Shown here: positions 1-10,669 of the stretch, one piece after another
Position numbering within the stretch: the stretch's first letter is position 1
How the letters are laid out: every line of letters begins with the position of its first letter
DNA from: Streptomyces sp. NBC_01803
Lineage (GTDB): Bacteria > Actinomycetota > Actinomycetes > Streptomycetales > Streptomycetaceae
Direction of reading: 5' to 3'
Length of the DNA: 64,000 nt
NCBI RefSeq assembly: GCF_035917415.1
Contig: NZ_CP109073.1
Coordinates: 5,760,001 to 5,824,000 of the forward strand
Notes under the pieces: model-generated
Database searches by the model: none
What the model saw: only the letters and a program-made list of their open reading frames with translations
What the model was told of the DNA's origin: nothing
Program-made: the position numbers and the translations under genes

Positions 1-1
1 C

Positions 2-1252
2 CTGTCGGCGGCGGTCGGCATGGCCGTGGCGGTCGCCCTGGTCCGTGGTTTCGCGCGGTCGCGCACTGACCGGGTGGGCAATTTCTGGGTCGATCTGGTG
101 CGCGGCACGGTCCGCGTCCTGCTGCCGCTGTCGTTCGTGGCCGCGGTGGTGCTCGTCGCCGCGGGCGCGGTGCAGAACTTCGCCGGCGCGGAGGAGGTGC
201 GCACGCTGGCCGGCGGGACGCAGTCGCTGCCGGGCGGGCCGGTCGCCTCGCAGGAGGCGATCAAGGTGCTGGGTACGAACGGCGGTGGGTTCTTCAACGC
301 CAACTCCGCTCATCCTTTTGAGAATCCGAACGCGTTCACCAACCTCGTCGAGATCTTTCTGCTGCTGCTCATTCCCAGCGCGCTGCCGCGGACGTTCGGT
401 TCGATGGTCGGTGCGAAGCGTCAGGGGTGGGCGATTCTCGCGGTGATGGCGGTCATCTGGGCCGCGGGCCTGGCCGCGGTGACAGCCTTTGAGGTGGCGC
501 ATGACGGGAGCGTGCCGCAGACGGTGGGCGCGGCCATGGAGGGCAAGGAGCAGCGGTTCGGGGTCTGGAACTCCGCGCTGTTCGCCAACGCCACGACCAT
601 GACGTCCACCGGGGCGGTGGACGCGTCCCACGACAGCTTCACCGCGCTGGGTGGCGGGGTGCTGGTGCTGAACATGCTGCTGGGCGAGGTGGCGCCGGGC
701 GGTGCGGGCGCCGGCCTGTACGGGATCCTGGTGATGGCCGTGCTCGCGGTGTTCCTGGCGGGGCTGATGGTGGGCCGGACTCCGGAGTATCTGGGCAGGA
801 AGATCCGACGGCGTGAGATCACCTTCGCCGCGCTGTACGTGCTCGCGATGCCGTTCGCGGTGCTGCTGGGCACCGGGCTGGCCCTGGGCTTTCCCGGCCC
901 GAGGGAGTCCATCCTCAACGCGGCGCCCCACGGTCTGACCGAGGTGCTCTACGCCTATGCCTCCGCCGCCAACAACAACGGCAGCGCCTTCGCGGGGCTG
1001 GGCACGGACACCGTCTTCTACAACACCACGCTGGGACTGGCGATGCTGATCGGCCGGTATCTGCCCATCGTCTTCGTCCTCGCGCTGGCCGGTTCGCTCG
1101 CCCGGCAGCAGCCGGTCCCGGTGGGCCAGGGCACGCTGCCGACCCACCGGCCCCTGTTCGTGGGCCTGCTGACCAGCGTCGTGATCGTTGTCGCGGGCCT
1201 GTCGTACTTCCCGGCCCTGGCCCTGGGACCCGTGGCGGAGGGGCTGGCATGA
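2..1252 (+). CDS. kdpA: KdpA, K+-transporting ATPase subunit A (5' end outside window)
   Basis: The membrane subunit that forms the potassium pathway of the Kdp P-type ATPase. The gene is cut by the window edge: 416 residues are visible against 554 in the complete second copy here, so about 138 N-terminal residues are missing. Selectivity-filter loops are clear: [31 protein letters not shown] and [10 protein letters not shown], separated by several hydrophobic membrane segments. The stop codon overlaps the start of kdpB by four bases (ATGA), so the two are translationally coupled in a kdpABC operon. The operator and any kdpF lie upstream, out of sight. Confidence 0.97.
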   Translation: MSAAVGMAVAVALVRGFARSRTDRVGNFWVDLVRGTVRVLLPLSFVAAVVLVAAGAVQNFAGAEEVRTLAGGTQSLPGGPVASQEAIKVLGTNGGGFFNANSAHPFENPNAFTNLVEIFLLLLIPSALPRTFGSMVGAKRQGWAILAVMAVIWAAGLAAVTAFEVAHDGSVPQTVGAAMEGKEQRFGVWNSALFANATTMTSTGAVDASHDSFTALGGGVLVLNMLLGEVAPGGAGAGLYGILVMAVLAVFLAGLMVGRTPEYLGRKIRRREITFAALYVLAMPFAVLLGTGLALGFPGPRESILNAAPHGLTEVLYAYASAANNNGSAFAGLGTDTVFYNTTLGLAMLIGRYLPIVFVLALAGSLARQQPVPVGQGTLPTHRPLFVGLLTSVVIVVAGLSYFPALALGPVAEGLA

Positions 1253-3318
1253 CCCCCACCACGCCGCCGCCTGGGCACCAGCGTGTGACGGCGGGTGCCT
1301 TCAGCCCGCGGCAGCTCGTCATGTCGTTGCCGGTGGCGGCCCGGAAGCTGGACCCCCGTCATCTGGTCCGCACCCCGGTGATGTTCGTGGTGTGGGTCGG
1401 CTCGGTTCTCACCAGCGCCTCCGCCTGTGCCGACCCCGGCTTCTTCGCGTTCGCCGTCGCCGCCTGGCTGTGGGCCACCGTGCTGTTCGCCAATCTCGCC
1501 GAAGCCGTCGCCGAAGGCCGCGGCCGGGCCCAGGCCGCCACCTTGCGGCAGGCCGCGCAGGAGACGGTGGCGCGACGGCTGCGTCCCGACGGGAGCGAGG
1601 AGGAGGTGCCGGGGCCGCTGCTGCGGGTGGGCGATGTGGTCGTGGTGGAGGCCGGGCAGGTCATTCCCGGCGACGGCGAGGTGATCGAGGGCATCGCATC
1701 CGTGGACGAGTCGGCCATCACGGGCGAGTCGGCGCCGGTGATCCGCGAATCGGGTGGCGACCGCTCGGCCGTCACGGGCGGCACGCGCGTGCTGTCCGAC
1801 CGGATCGTCGTACGCGTCGTCGCCCGGCCGGGAGAGAGCTTCCTGGACCGGATGATCGCCCTGGTGGAGGGGGCCACCCGGCAGAGGACACCCAACGAGA
1901 TCGCCCTGAACATCCTGCTCGCCGGGCTGACGATCATCTTCCTGCTGGCCGTGGCCGCCCTCCAGCCGCTGGCCGCCTACTCCGGCCAGGACCAGCGGCT
2001 GGTCGTGCTGGTCGCCCTGCTGGTCTGCCTGATCCCGACCACCATCGGCGCGCTGCTCTCCGCGATCGGCATCGCGGGCATGGACCGGCTCATCCAGCAC
2101 AACGTGATCGCGATGTCCGGGCGGGCGGTCGAGGCGGCCGGGGACGTCAACACGCTGCTGCTGGACAAGACCGGTACCATCACGCTGGGCAACCGGCAGG
2201 CGACCGCCTTCGTGCCCGCCCGGGGCGTGGAGGACACCGCCCTGGCCGACACCGCCCAGATCGCCAGCCTCGCCGACGAGACGCCGGAAGGGCGCTCGAT
2301 CGTCGTCCTGGCCAAGGAGCGGTATGGATTGCGGGCCCGGGAGGAGGGTTTCGTCACCGGCAGCACCTTCGTTCCGTTCTCCGCCCAGACCCGGATGTCC
2401 GGCGTGGATCTGGAGGACGGCCGGGCGGTGCGCAAGGGAGCCGCCGCGGCGGTGATGAAGTGGGTGCGTGACCACGGCGGCCACCCGGGCGCCGAGATCG
2501 GCCCGGCGGTCGACGCGATCAGCGCCAGCGGCGGCACCCCGCTGGTCGTCGCCGAACGCCGCCCGGGAGAGCCTCCCCGGGTGCTGGGCGTGATCCACCT
2601 GAAGGACATCATCAAGACGGGCATGCGCGAGCGGTTCGCCGAACTGCGGCGGATGGGCATCCGCACGGTCATGATCACCGGCGACAACCCCGCCACCGCG
2701 AAGGCCATCGCGCACGAGGCCGGCGTGGACGACTTCCTCGCCGAGGCCACGCCCGAGGACAAGATGGCCCTCATCGGCAGGGAGCAGTCCGGGGGCCGAC
2801 TGGTCGCCATGACCGGCGACGGCACCAACGACGCCCCGGCCCTGGCCAAGGCCGACGTCGGCGTCGCGATGAACGCCGGCACCACGGCGGCCAAAGAAGC
2901 CGGCAACATGGTGGACCTCGACTCCAACCCCACCAAACTCATCGAGATCGTCGAGATCGGCAAGCAACTGCTGATCACCCGCGGGGCGCTGACCACCTTC
3001 TCCATCGCCAACGACATCGCCAAGTACTTCGCGATCATCCCCGCCATGTTCGCCGGCGTCTATCCCCAGCTCGACGACATCAACGTGATGCGCCTGGCCA
3101 GCCCCGAGTCGGCCATCCTCTCGGCCGTCATCTTCAACGCCCTCATCATCGTCGCGCTGATCCCCCTCGCCCTGCGCGGCGTCCGCTACGCGCCGACCAG
3201 CGCCTCGACCATGCTCCGCCGCAACCTCGGCGTCTACGGCCTGGGCGGCCTGATCGCGCCCTTCCTCGGCATCAAACTCATCGACCTCCTCGTCTCACCG
3301 CTGCCCGGACTGGGGTGA
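1249..3318 (+). CDS. kdpB: KdpB, K+-transporting P-type ATPase catalytic subunit
   Basis: The ATP-hydrolysing subunit of the KdpFABC pump, 689 aa, normal family length. The P-type hallmarks are in order: the actuator loop TGES (about residues 158-161), the phosphorylation motif DKTGT with Asp306, and the hinge [20 protein letters not shown]. Membrane helices flank these domains. The ATG start overlaps the kdpA stop by four bases and kdpC follows after seven. It resembles the 703-aa KdpB on the opposite strand (14941-17052) but differs at its N-terminus, so this is a diverged paralogue, not a recent duplicate. Confidence 0.98.
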   Translation: MTPTTPPPGHQRVTAGAFSPRQLVMSLPVAARKLDPRHLVRTPVMFVVWVGSVLTSASACADPGFFAFAVAAWLWATVLFANLAEAVAEGRGRAQAATLRQAAQETVARRLRPDGSEEEVPGPLLRVGDVVVVEAGQVIPGDGEVIEGIASVDESAITGESAPVIRESGGDRSAVTGGTRVLSDRIVVRVVARPGESFLDRMIALVEGATRQRTPNEIALNILLAGLTIIFLLAVAALQPLAAYSGQDQRLVVLVALLVCLIPTTIGALLSAIGIAGMDRLIQHNVIAMSGRAVEAAGDVNTLLLDKTGTITLGNRQATAFVPARGVEDTALADTAQIASLADETPEGRSIVVLAKERYGLRAREEGFVTGSTFVPFSAQTRMSGVDLEDGRAVRKGAAAAVMKWVRDHGGHPGAEIGPAVDAISASGGTPLVVAERRPGEPPRVLGVIHLKDIIKTGMRERFAELRRMGIRTVMITGDNPATAKAIAHEAGVDDFLAEATPEDKMALIGREQSGGRLVAMTGDGTNDAPALAKADVGVAMNAGTTAAKEAGNMVDLDSNPTKLIEIVEIGKQLLITRGALTTFSIANDIAKYFAIIPAMFAGVYPQLDDINVMRLASPESAILSAVIFNALIIVALIPLALRGVRYAPTSASTMLRRNLGVYGLGGLIAPFLGIKLIDLLVSPLPGLG

Positions 3319-3325
3319 CCGACCC

Positions 3326-3919
3326 ATGACCAGGACCTTCCTGCGACAAGCCACCGCCGGGCTGCGGGTGCTGCTCGCCCTCACCGCGGTGACCGGCGTG
3401 CTCTATCCCCTCACCGTCTGGGCGGTGGCCCGGACGGCGTTCCCCGATCAGGCCGACGGCTCCAGGGTCCAGTCCGGCGGTCGGACCGTCGGCTCCTCCC
3501 TCATCGGGCAACCCTTCTCCGGCGTCCGCTGGTTCCACCCGCGGCCCTCCGCCGCCGGCGAGCACGGATACGACGCCCTGGCCTCCGGCGCCTCCAACCT
3601 CGGCCCCCAAAGCGCCGAGCTGCTCCGGCAGGTGCGCCACCGGCGCGCGGCCGCCGCCGGGGACAACGGCATCGCCCCCCAGGACGTGCCGCCCGACGCG
3701 CTCACCGCCTCCGGCAGCGGCCTGGACCCTCATATCTCACCCGCCTACGCCCGCGGCCAGGTCTCCCGCGTGGCCCGGGCCCGGCACCTGGACGAGCGGC
3801 GCGTGCGCGCACTCGTCGACGATCACGTCGAGGGACGGGTCCTCGGTTTCCTCGGCGAGCCGCGCGTCAACGTCCTGGAGCTGAACGCGGCCCTGGACCG
3901 GCTCGCCGGGCCGGAGTGA
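3326..3919 (+). CDS. kdpC: KdpC, K+-transporting ATPase subunit C
   Basis: The single-span accessory subunit that binds KdpA and stabilises nucleotide binding in the Kdp pump. 197 aa, with one N-terminal hydrophobic helix (about residues 12-35) followed by a soluble domain with the family motifs SSLIGQPF, WFHPRPSA, SGSGLDPHISPAYA and a C-terminal NVLELNAALD. It starts seven bases after kdpB and ends three bases before the KdpD-like gene, so it is the third gene of a tight operon. Confidence 0.97.
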   Translation: MTRTFLRQATAGLRVLLALTAVTGVLYPLTVWAVARTAFPDQADGSRVQSGGRTVGSSLIGQPFSGVRWFHPRPSAAGEHGYDALASGASNLGPQSAELLRQVRHRRAAAAGDNGIAPQDVPPDALTASGSGLDPHISPAYARGQVSRVARARHLDERRVRALVDDHVEGRVLGFLGEPRVNVLELNAALDRLAGPE

Positions 3920-3922
3920 CCC

Positions 3923-5071
3923 ATGGCGCGCGGTAGCCTGCGCGTCTACCTCGGCGCCGCCCCCGGCGTCGGGAAGACCTACGACATGCTCGGCGAAGGC
4001 CGCCGCCGCGCCGACCGGGGCGCCGACGTCGTCATCGGCTTCGTGGAGGACTACGGCCGCCCTCTGACCCGCCGGATGGCAGAGGGACTGGACACCGTGC
4101 CCCGCAGAAGGATCACCCACCGGGGCGCGGCCTTCGCCGAGATGGACCTCGACGCCGTCCTCGCCCGCCGTCCACAGGTCGCGCTGATCGACGAGCTGGC
4201 CCACACCAACGTCCCCGGCTCGCGCAACCCCAAGCGCTGGCAGGACATCGAGGAACTGCTCCAGGCGGGCATCGACGTCATCTCCACCCTCAACATCCAG
4301 CACCTGGAATCGCTCAACGACGTCGTCGCGCACATCACCGGCGTCCGCCAGCGCGAGACCGTCCCCGACGAGGTGGTCCGTCACGCCGACCAGATCGAGC
4401 TGGTCGACATGTCCGCCGAGGCCCTGCGCCAGCGCATGCGGCACGGGAACATCTACCCCCCGGAGAAGATCGACGACGCGCTGCGCCACTTCTTCACCAC
4501 CGGCAACCTCTCCGCCCTGCGGGAGATCGCGCTGCTGTGGGCGGCCGACCGCGTCGAGGAGGCCGTGCTGCGCTACCGCAGCGAGCACGGCATCGAGCAG
4601 CCCTGGCCCACCCGCGAGCGGGTCCTGGTCGCCCTGTCCGGCGGCCCCGAGGGAGACACCCTCATCCGCCGTGGCGAGCGCCTCGCCGCCCGCGCGGCCG
4701 GCGGCGATCTCCTCGCCGTGCACGTCGCACGGGCCGACGGACTGGCCACCGCCCCGCCCGAACGGCTCGACCGCCAGCGCGCCCTGACCGAAAGCCTCGG
4801 CGGGACTTGCCACACCGTCACCAGCGACGACCCCGCCGCCGCCGTGCTCGACTTCGCCCAGCGGGTCAACGCCACCCAGATCGTCATCGGCGCCAGCCGC
4901 CGCGGCCGTCTCGGCCTGCTGTTCAACCGCGGGGTGGGCGAGCGCATCATCGAGGGCTCGGCCGAGGACATCGATGTCTACGTCGTCACGCACGAGGCAG
5001 CCGCGCACGGACGGTTCCGGCGCCGACGTTCCTCCCGCGGACCGGACACCGCCCGGCGGGACGGGGCCTGA
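3923..5071 (+). CDS. Stand-alone KdpD sensor domain with UspA domain, no histidine kinase
   Basis: 382 aa that match only the cytoplasmic N-terminal half of KdpD, the potassium sensor kinase. The KdpD domain has a Walker A motif GAAPGVGKT (residues 11-19) and a Walker B-like ALIDELAHTN, and is followed by a universal-stress-protein domain (about 230-355) with GASRRGRLGLLFNRGVGE. The four membrane helices and the DHp/ATPase kinase part are absent and the gene ends with a clean stop, so it cannot phosphorylate KdpE. It begins three bases after kdpC, so it is co-transcribed with the pump. By inference it senses a ligand or modulates the pump or the full KdpD at 11649-14249. Truncated KdpD proteins of this kind are known in other bacteria. 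Confidence 0.9.
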   Translation: MARGSLRVYLGAAPGVGKTYDMLGEGRRRADRGADVVIGFVEDYGRPLTRRMAEGLDTVPRRRITHRGAAFAEMDLDAVLARRPQVALIDELAHTNVPGSRNPKRWQDIEELLQAGIDVISTLNIQHLESLNDVVAHITGVRQRETVPDEVVRHADQIELVDMSAEALRQRMRHGNIYPPEKIDDALRHFFTTGNLSALREIALLWAADRVEEAVLRYRSEHGIEQPWPTRERVLVALSGGPEGDTLIRRGERLAARAAGGDLLAVHVARADGLATAPPERLDRQRALTESLGGTCHTVTSDDPAAAVLDFAQRVNATQIVIGASRRGRLGLLFNRGVGERIIEGSAEDIDVYVVTHEAAAHGRFRRRRSSRGPDTARRDGA

Positions 5072-5190
5072 CGGAGATCCGCTTCCCCGGCAGGGGATCG
5101 GACGGGCGCCGATGAGCCGGAGAACGCCCCAGCCACCTCACCCACCTCGTGGGGCCTGCATGCGCACCATCAATGCGCCACTACGGCGCC

Positions 5191-5262
5191 ATGGATCTCA
5201 CGCCGTACGTCGACAGCCTCCGGCACGAACCCACGGCCGCCGCCGGCAGGCGGGACCTGCTG
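5191..5262 (+). pseudogene. Possible remnant of a Streptomyces HicB-like/hypothetical gene start
   Basis: The ATG here opens MDLTPYVDSLRHEPTAAAG, which resembles the first 20-25 residues of a conserved Streptomyces protein often labelled HicB-like antitoxin. The similarity fades after about residue 24 and no downstream domain follows, so at most a 5' fragment survives. It sits in the 360-base gap between the KdpD-like gene and a lysA remnant. This identification is from memory of the family and is weak. Confidence 0.3.
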
Positions 5263-5431
5263 ATGGGCACCGCGATCGGCGACAGTGCGATCGCCGCGCT
5301 CGCCTGGGTGCGCCGGCCTTACCCTGGTCGGCCATCTCTGGGGGCGGGTTGCCTTCAACCGCAATGCCGGACGCCAGGCCCCGGGCGTCCATGCAGAGGG
5401 TGCTGCCCCCGGTGACCTTTCGGTTCGGGCG

Positions 5432-5632
5432 CTACAGGCCGATGTCACGGTGCTCCATGTCAGTGAGGTATTCGCGCCGCACCAGCAGCCGGGCACGGCC
5501 GCCGGTGACGGCGACGACGGGTGGGCGGCCGATCAGGTTGTAGCTCGATGCCATGGACAGGTGGTACGCGCCGGCCACCGGGACGGCCAGCAGGTCGCCC
5601 GGGCGGACGTCGGCGGGCAGCGGGGCAAGATC
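5432..5632 (-). pseudogene. lysA 3' fragment (diaminopimelate decarboxylase C-terminus), copy 1
   Basis: About 66 residues match the C-terminal beta-barrel end of diaminopimelate decarboxylase, the last enzyme of lysine synthesis: [20 protein letters not shown], then YNLIGRPPVVAV and a final RREYLTDMEHRDIGL. The rest of the enzyme, including the PLP domain, is missing; upstream on this strand the sequence passes into Tn3-type transposase DNA. A second copy of the same 3' end lies at 19057-19308 in opposite orientation. In both places it converges on a KdpD sensor-domain gene. Confidence 0.8.
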
Positions 5633-6278
5633 ACCCTGTACCGGGTGGGTGCGAAGGCCGACTACGAGGAGCGGTTCCCCACGGCTGGGCCGCTGCTGAC
5701 GAAGGAGGCCAACCTCCACCTGGTGGCGGCCCACTGGGACGACCTGCTCCGCCTCGCAGGATCCTTGAAGTACGGGCACGCCACCGCCTCCTTGATCGTG
5801 GGCAAGCTGTCGGCGTCCTCCCGGCAGAACGCGCTGGCCGCCGCGCTGAAGGAGTACGGGGCGATCCGGCGCACGATCTACGCGGCCAAGTACCTGTCGG
5901 ACGAGGGCTACAGGAGGAAGATCGCCCGGCAGCTGAACAAGGGCGAGTCGCTTCACTCCCTGTGCCGCCAGCTCCACTACTCGCGAGGGCAAGGTGACCC
6001 GGCGCCAGCCCGAGCAGGCGTGGTGCCTGACGGTGGTGACGAACGCGGTGGTCTGCTGGCACACGGAGTACATGGGCCTGGCCGTCGGCGAACTGCGCAC
6101 CGCCGGCCGCGAGGTGGACGCCGAGGTCCTGGCGCACATCTCCCCGGCCCGCAGCTCGGGGGTCAACTACTACGGCTCCATCACCGTCGACTACGAACAT
6201 GAACTCGCCCAGCTCGACGAGCAGGGCCACCGGCCCCTGCGAACCGTGGCCATCGACGAGCCCGGAGCCGGGCTGTAG
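5630..6278 (+). pseudogene. Tn3-family transposase C-terminal remnant, frameshifted
   Basis: The translation matches the last fifth of Tn3-family DDE transposases: YRVGAKADYEERF, then GSLKYGHATASLIVGKLSAS, NALAAALKEYGAIRRTIYAA and LNKGESLHSLCRQLHYS. Near 5985 the frame shifts, and the continuation TNAVVCWHTEYMGLAV runs to a stop at 6278. About 750 N-terminal residues are missing; the left side abuts the lysA fragment. The element is therefore immobile on its own. A resolvase-like remnant lies 1 kb downstream, but whether both came from one transposon is uncertain. Confidence 0.85.
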
Positions 6279-6375
6279 CAGCAATCGGCCCCGCAGAGGC
6301 CGGGGTCGTACAGTCGAAGGCGGTCCGGAGTCAGCTGCAATGACTCCGGACCGCCTGTCTCAGCTCGCTGCTCGG

Positions 6376-6552
6376 CTACTCGTCGGCATCCGCCTTCTGG
6401 GCAGCGAGCACGTCGGCGACGCTGTGGCCGTTCACGACTACGCGCGGAGCGGCCTCCTCAGCCAGCCGCAGCGAGGTGTCGAGGTCGCAGCGGTGCGCGG
6501 CCCAGGTGCCGGAGGCCCACGCGGGCCGGACGACGGCACGGAACGAGGGGCG
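6376..6552 (-). pseudogene. Unrecognised 3' coding fragment
   Basis: On this strand an open frame reads RPAWASGTWAAHRCDLDTSL, then RLAEEAAPRVVVNGHSVADV and LAAQKADADE before a stop. The composition looks protein-like, but no start or ribosome-binding site is visible and I do not recognise the family. It lies just downstream of the truncated ABC-2 permease, between two broken transposon genes, and is best read as the end of a gene lost in rearrangement. Confidence 0.3.
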
Positions 6553-6562
6553 GGGCTGCCGG

Positions 6563-7090
6563 CTACTTCGGGTCGAGGTTGAACAGGGCCCTGGACCAGA
6601 GGTAGCCGAGGACCGTGAGGCCCACGCACCAGGCGACGGCCAGCCAGCCGTTGTGGCCGATCTCGCTGCCGAGCAGCAGGCCGCGCAGGGTCTCGATGGC
6701 CGGGGTGAAGGGCTGGTATTCGGCGATTGGCTGGATCCAGCCCGGCATTGTCTCGGCGGGGATGAAGGCGCTCGAGATCAGCGGCAGGAGAATCAGCGGC
6801 ATGGCGCTGTTGCTGGCCGCCTCGGCGTTGGGACTGGACAGGCCCATCCCGATCGCGATCCACGTCAGTGCCAGGGAGAACAGCGCGACCAGCCCGAACG
6901 CCGCCAGCCACTCCAGGACGTTCGCGTCGGTGGAGCGGAAGCCGATGGCCACGCCGACGGCCCCGACGAGCACCACGCTCATGACCGACTGCAGCACGCT
7001 GCCGGCGACGTGCCCGATGAGCACCGAGCCGCGGTGGATCGACATCGTACGGAAGCGGGCGATGATGCCCTCGGTCATATCCATGGCCAT
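6563..7090 (-). pseudogene. ABC-2 type (DrrB-like) permease, 5'-truncated
   Basis: The frame encodes the distal two-thirds of an ABC-2 permease of the DrrB drug-export type: MAMDMTEGIIARFRTMSI, then several membrane segments, the loop AFIPAETMPGWIQPIAEYQP with FTPAIETLRGLLLG, and a stop at 6563. Family members have a further 70-100 N-terminal residues with the first membrane helices; those are absent and the upstream sequence is not homologous. No ATPase partner is adjacent. Flanking transposon debris suggests it is a stranded passenger or breakpoint product. Confidence 0.75.
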
Positions 7091-7306
7091 GTACACCGCA
7101 GCGCCCCGACCCTCGACCTCCCAGGTGGCTTGTCGGCCAGCTCGTGCATGTCGGCAAACGATCGAATGACGACAGGTGCAGCGGGCGTCCAATGAACCCG
7201 GACTTCTCGGGGCCCATTGGCGGCGCGGATCCAATCAGATCCGATGGCGGCTGATGACAGGGTTTGCTGACAGCTAGGGTCGAATGCGACCACCAGGGGG
7301 AGCGGC

Positions 7307-8207
7307 ATGGCCAATCTGGTCTACAAGCGGGTGTCGACCGACCAGCAGTCGACCGCCCGTCAAACCTCGTCCTCGCCGAGGCCGGGATCGAGGACCCGGT
7401 CGTCTTCGAGGAGGACGCCGGCACCTCCAGCCGCCTCCACCCGCTTGAGCGCCCGAAGTTCGGCGAGCTGCTGGCGTACGCGCGGCCGGGCGACACCGTG
7501 CACATCTCCGAGATGCTCCGCCTCGTGCGCGGCACCCAGCACATCCTCGTCGTGCTCGACGTCCTCCACCGCGACCAGGTCGCCCTGCGCATGGACCTCA
7601 CCGCCCGCCACCCGCGCACCGGAAAGCTGCTGTCCACGGTGAAGTTCATGGTGCAGACCCTCGCGGCCGCCGGCGAACTCCGGCGCGACCTCCAACGGGA
7701 GCTGACGTACGACGGCTGCGGGCAGCCGAGGCGAAGGGCAACAAGGGCGGCCGCCGCCCGGCCATCACGGCCGAGAAGACCGACGCCGTGCGCGCCGCGT
7801 ACCTGGGCGGCCGGTCCATCGCCAGCCTGGCCCGCGAGCACAACGTCAGCCGGGGCGCCATCCGTACAGCCGTCGCCGACCTTCTACCCGACCACACCAC
7901 TGCTGCCCGCGAGGACGCCCCGGCTCTGGAACTGCCGGTCACCCTCGACATGCCTGGCGAGGTCGCCGACTTCCTCCGCACCGCCGAGCTGGACGACGCC
8001 GAGCGGGCCGCGCTCGACCAGGGCGTGACCGTACGGCGCGGCCAGGGCTACACGCTGCGCGTGAGCGCCGTGCCCCCGGTCCACCGCGCACTCCTGGCCC
8101 GCTGCCAGCCCTTCGACGGCACCCCGAACGCCCCGGCGATTCCGGCACAGCGCAAGGCACGTCGCGAGTACGCAAACCGCGTCAACGCCCTTGGCGGCAG
8201 TACCTGA
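7307..8207 (+). pseudogene. Serine recombinase/resolvase broken by two frameshifts
   Basis: Three frames together give a site-specific serine recombinase. The catalytic N-terminus MANLVYKRVSTDQQSTARQ (catalytic Ser in RVSTDQQ) is in one frame. LVLAEAGIEDPVVFEEDAGT through LLSTVKFMVQTLAAAGEL is in a second. The C-terminal helix-turn-helix SIASLAREHNVSRGAIRTAV and a tail to 8207 are in a third. Shifts fall near 7358 (one A short in a run of A) and near 7715 (one G short). The ATG at 7307 follows GGGGGAGCGGC. Single-base losses could be real decay or sequencing error. Confidence 0.8.
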
Positions 8208-8379
8208 AGGGGAGCGGGGAGTATCCGCAGGTCAGGGGCTACTCCGTTGGTTTTTCGGCGAGCTCACCAGTATGGGCCCCCTCACTCCTGGCCGCCCCGC
8301 CGTGAGCTGGAGATGTCGGGATCGGGAATACTCACTCCTCGTTGTTCACGGATCGAGCACCTGTGGGAGAGTCGCGCAC

Positions 8380-10365
8380 ATGACCGGCGCCGAGGTTGAA
8401 GCCCCCCGCTCGGAGGAGGATCCGCAGGCACAGCCGTCCTCCCGCCGTTGGCGGGCCTGGCTGCTGGAGGGGCTGAGCGAGCAGTCGGCCCGGCATCCCG
8501 GGCCGCACGGCACGCCGCCCGCCGAGCACAAGGGCCACCGGTGGTGGCGGGTGATGTGCCTGACCGGCGTCGACTACTTCTCCACCCTCGGCTACCAGCC
8601 CGGCATCGCAGCCCTGGCCGCGGGGCTCCTCTCGCCCATGGCCACCCTGGTGCTGATCGCCCTCACGCTGCTGGGAGCGCTGCCCGTCTACCGCCGGGTC
8701 GCCGGGGAGAGCCCGCACGGCGAGGGCTCGATCGCGATGCTGGAACGGCTGCTGCCGTGGTGGGCGGGAAAGCTGTTCGTGCTGGTGCTGCTGGGCTTCG
8801 CCGCCACCGACTTCATGATCACCATCACGCTCTCGGCCGCCGACGCCTCCGCGCACGCGGTGGAGAATCCGCTGGCCCCGGGCTGGATGCACGACGGCAA
8901 CGTCTGGATCACCCTGGTGCTGATCACCGCCCTGGGCGCGGTGTTCCTCAAAGGCTTCCGCGAGGCCATCGGGGTCGCCGTCGTCCTGGTCACCGTCTAT
9001 CTCGCCCTCAACCTGATCGTCCTGGCCACGGCCGCCTGGCACGTGTTCAGCGAGCCGGTGGTCGTGAACGACTGGTGGGACGCGGCGTCGGCCGAACACT
9101 CCTCACCCTGGGTCATGGTCGGCGTCGCCCTGCTGGTCTTCCCGCGCCTGGCCCTGGGCATGTCGGGCTTCGAGACGGGGGTCGCGGTGATGCCGCAGGT
9201 GCGCGGCGACGCCACCGACACCGAGGCCCGCCCGGCAGGGAGGATCCGCGACACCCGCAAGCTGCTCACCGTCGCCGCGCTGATCATGAGCGGTTTCCTG
9301 CTCGTCTCCAGCCTCGCCACCACTCTCCTCATCCCGGAGGAGGACTTCGAAAGGGGCGGCGAGGCCAATGGGCGGGCGCTGGCGTTCCTCGCCCACGACT
9401 ACCTGGGCGAGGCGTTCGGCACGGTCTACGACGTCTCGACCATCGCCATCCTCTGGTTCGCCGGAGCCTCGGCGCTCGCCGGGCTGCTCAACCTCGTGCC
9501 CCGCTACCTGCCCCGCTACGGGATGGCACCCGAATGGACCCGGGCGGTCCGCCCGCTGGTTTTGCTGTTCACGGCCATCGCCTTCACCGTCACCATCCTC
9601 TTCAGGGCCGATGTCGACGCCCAGGGCGGCGCCTATGCCACCGGCGTCCTGGTGCTCATGGTCTCCGCCTCCTTCGCCGCCACGATCGCCACCCACCACC
9701 GCGGTCACGGCCGCGCGACGCTCGGCTTCGGCGTCGTCACCGCGGTCTTCGTCTACACCCTGATCGTCAACATCATCGAACGCCCCGACGGCCTGCGGAT
9801 CGCCTCCCTGTTCATCCTCGGCATCCTGCTCACCTCGTTCTTCTCCCGCGTCCACCGCGCCTTCGAACTGCGTGCCGGCCAGGTGAACCTGGACGCTCAG
9901 GCCGCCCGCATGATCGACGCGGCCGCCACCCACGGCCCGCTGCGGATCATCGCCAAAGAACCGGACGAACGCGACGAGGCCGAGTACCGGGAGAAGGAGT
10001 ACAGCCAGCGCGAGGAAACCCACATCCCCGAAGGCGGCGTCATCCTGTTCCTGGAAGTGACCGTCGACGACTCCTCCGACTTCACCGCCGACATCACCGT
10101 GCGGGGCGAGGAACGCCACGGCTACCACATCCTGCGCGTGGACGGCGCCGTGGTGGCCAACACCATCGCCGCGGTCCTGCTGCACCTGCGCGACCGCACC
10201 GGACGGGTGCCGTACGCCTACTTCAACTGGACCGAGGGACACCCCCTCGGCCACCTCCTGCGCTTCCTCATCTTCGGCGACGGCGAAGTCGCCCCCGTCG
10301 CCCGGGAAGTCCTGCGCCGAGCCGAACACAACCCCGCGCGCCGACCACGCATACACGTCGGCTGA
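8380..10365 (+). CDS. APC-superfamily amino-acid/cation permease with soluble C-terminal domain
   Basis: 661 aa. The N-terminal 80 residues are hydrophilic, then about twelve membrane segments follow from [20 protein letters not shown] to [11 protein letters not shown], the pattern of APC-type transporters. A soluble cytoplasmic domain of roughly 170 residues ends the protein (about 490-661). The ATG at 8380 is preferred over upstream in-frame starts because GGGAGA stands ten bases before it and homology begins there. It is monocistronic. A decayed paralogue covering the last half of the protein lies at 31002-31972. Substrate unknown; its position between two kdp operons hints at cation or osmotic physiology, but that is only context. 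Confidence 0.85.
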   Translation: MTGAEVEAPRSEEDPQAQPSSRRWRAWLLEGLSEQSARHPGPHGTPPAEHKGHRWWRVMCLTGVDYFSTLGYQPGIAALAAGLLSPMATLVLIALTLLGALPVYRRVAGESPHGEGSIAMLERLLPWWAGKLFVLVLLGFAATDFMITITLSAADASAHAVENPLAPGWMHDGNVWITLVLITALGAVFLKGFREAIGVAVVLVTVYLALNLIVLATAAWHVFSEPVVVNDWWDAASAEHSSPWVMVGVALLVFPRLALGMSGFETGVAVMPQVRGDATDTEARPAGRIRDTRKLLTVAALIMSGFLLVSSLATTLLIPEEDFERGGEANGRALAFLAHDYLGEAFGTVYDVSTIAILWFAGASALAGLLNLVPRYLPRYGMAPEWTRAVRPLVLLFTAIAFTVTILFRADVDAQGGAYATGVLVLMVSASFAATIATHHRGHGRATLGFGVVTAVFVYTLIVNIIERPDGLRIASLFILGILLTSFFSRVHRAFELRAGQVNLDAQAARMIDAAATHGPLRIIAKEPDERDEAEYREKEYSQREETHIPEGGVILFLEVTVDDSSDFTADITVRGEERHGYHILRVDGAVVANTIAAVLLHLRDRTGRVPYAYFNWTEGHPLGHLLRFLIFGDGEVAPVAREVLRRAEHNPARRPRIHVG

Positions 10366-10379
10366 ACGGTCAGCGCGGC

Positions 10380-10397
10380 TTCAGTCTCGGGACTGAA
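10380..10397 (+). terminator. Short stem-loop after the APC permease
   Basis: TTCAGTC and GACTGAA form a perfect 7-bp stem with a 4-base loop, 15 bases after the permease stop. There is no T-tract, as is common in GC-rich actinomycetes. It is a plausible terminator but could be chance. Confidence 0.4.
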
Positions 10398-10398
10398 A

Positions 10399-10669
10399 CG
10401 GCGTTGGGTTGCCTGGCCGACTGGGATGTCGGCCAGGTCGATCGCGGACCAGGCGGCGGTGGAGGCGGCGGCCAGCAGGACGGGGTCGTTGGTGGTCAGG
10501 GCCAGCCGGTCCATGGCCCGGGTGATGGCGGAACGGCTGGCGTGGCGGATGGCGCGGTCCTCAGCCGTCTCGGTCCGCCCGTCCCGCAGCGCGGCGATCA
10601 GCAGCCAGTACTCCTGGCGGTAGGCCAGGACCGCGCCGAGCAGGTCGGCGGTGCGGTCGGCGACACCTC
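10399..10669 (-). pseudogene. KilB-like plasmid-transfer protein remnant
   Basis: An open frame without a start codon reads ADRTADLLGAVLAYRQEYWL, LIAALRDGRTETAEDRAIRH, ASRSAITRAMDRLALTTNDP and VLLAAASTAAWSAIDL. This all-helical pattern, with its HASRSAIT and DPVLLAAA segments, resembles the C-terminal half of KilB-like proteins of Streptomyces integrative plasmids such as pSAM2. The membrane-anchored N-terminus is missing. Identification is by pattern and moderate at best. Confidence 0.4.

Noticed and set aside
7307..8207. Programmed frameshifting in the resolvase
   Set aside because: Two shifts without a slippery heptamer or downstream structure; simple single-base losses fit better.
5630..8207. 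A complete Tn3-type transposon
   Set aside because: The transposase lacks most of its length and no matching terminal repeats were found; the permease between is itself truncated.
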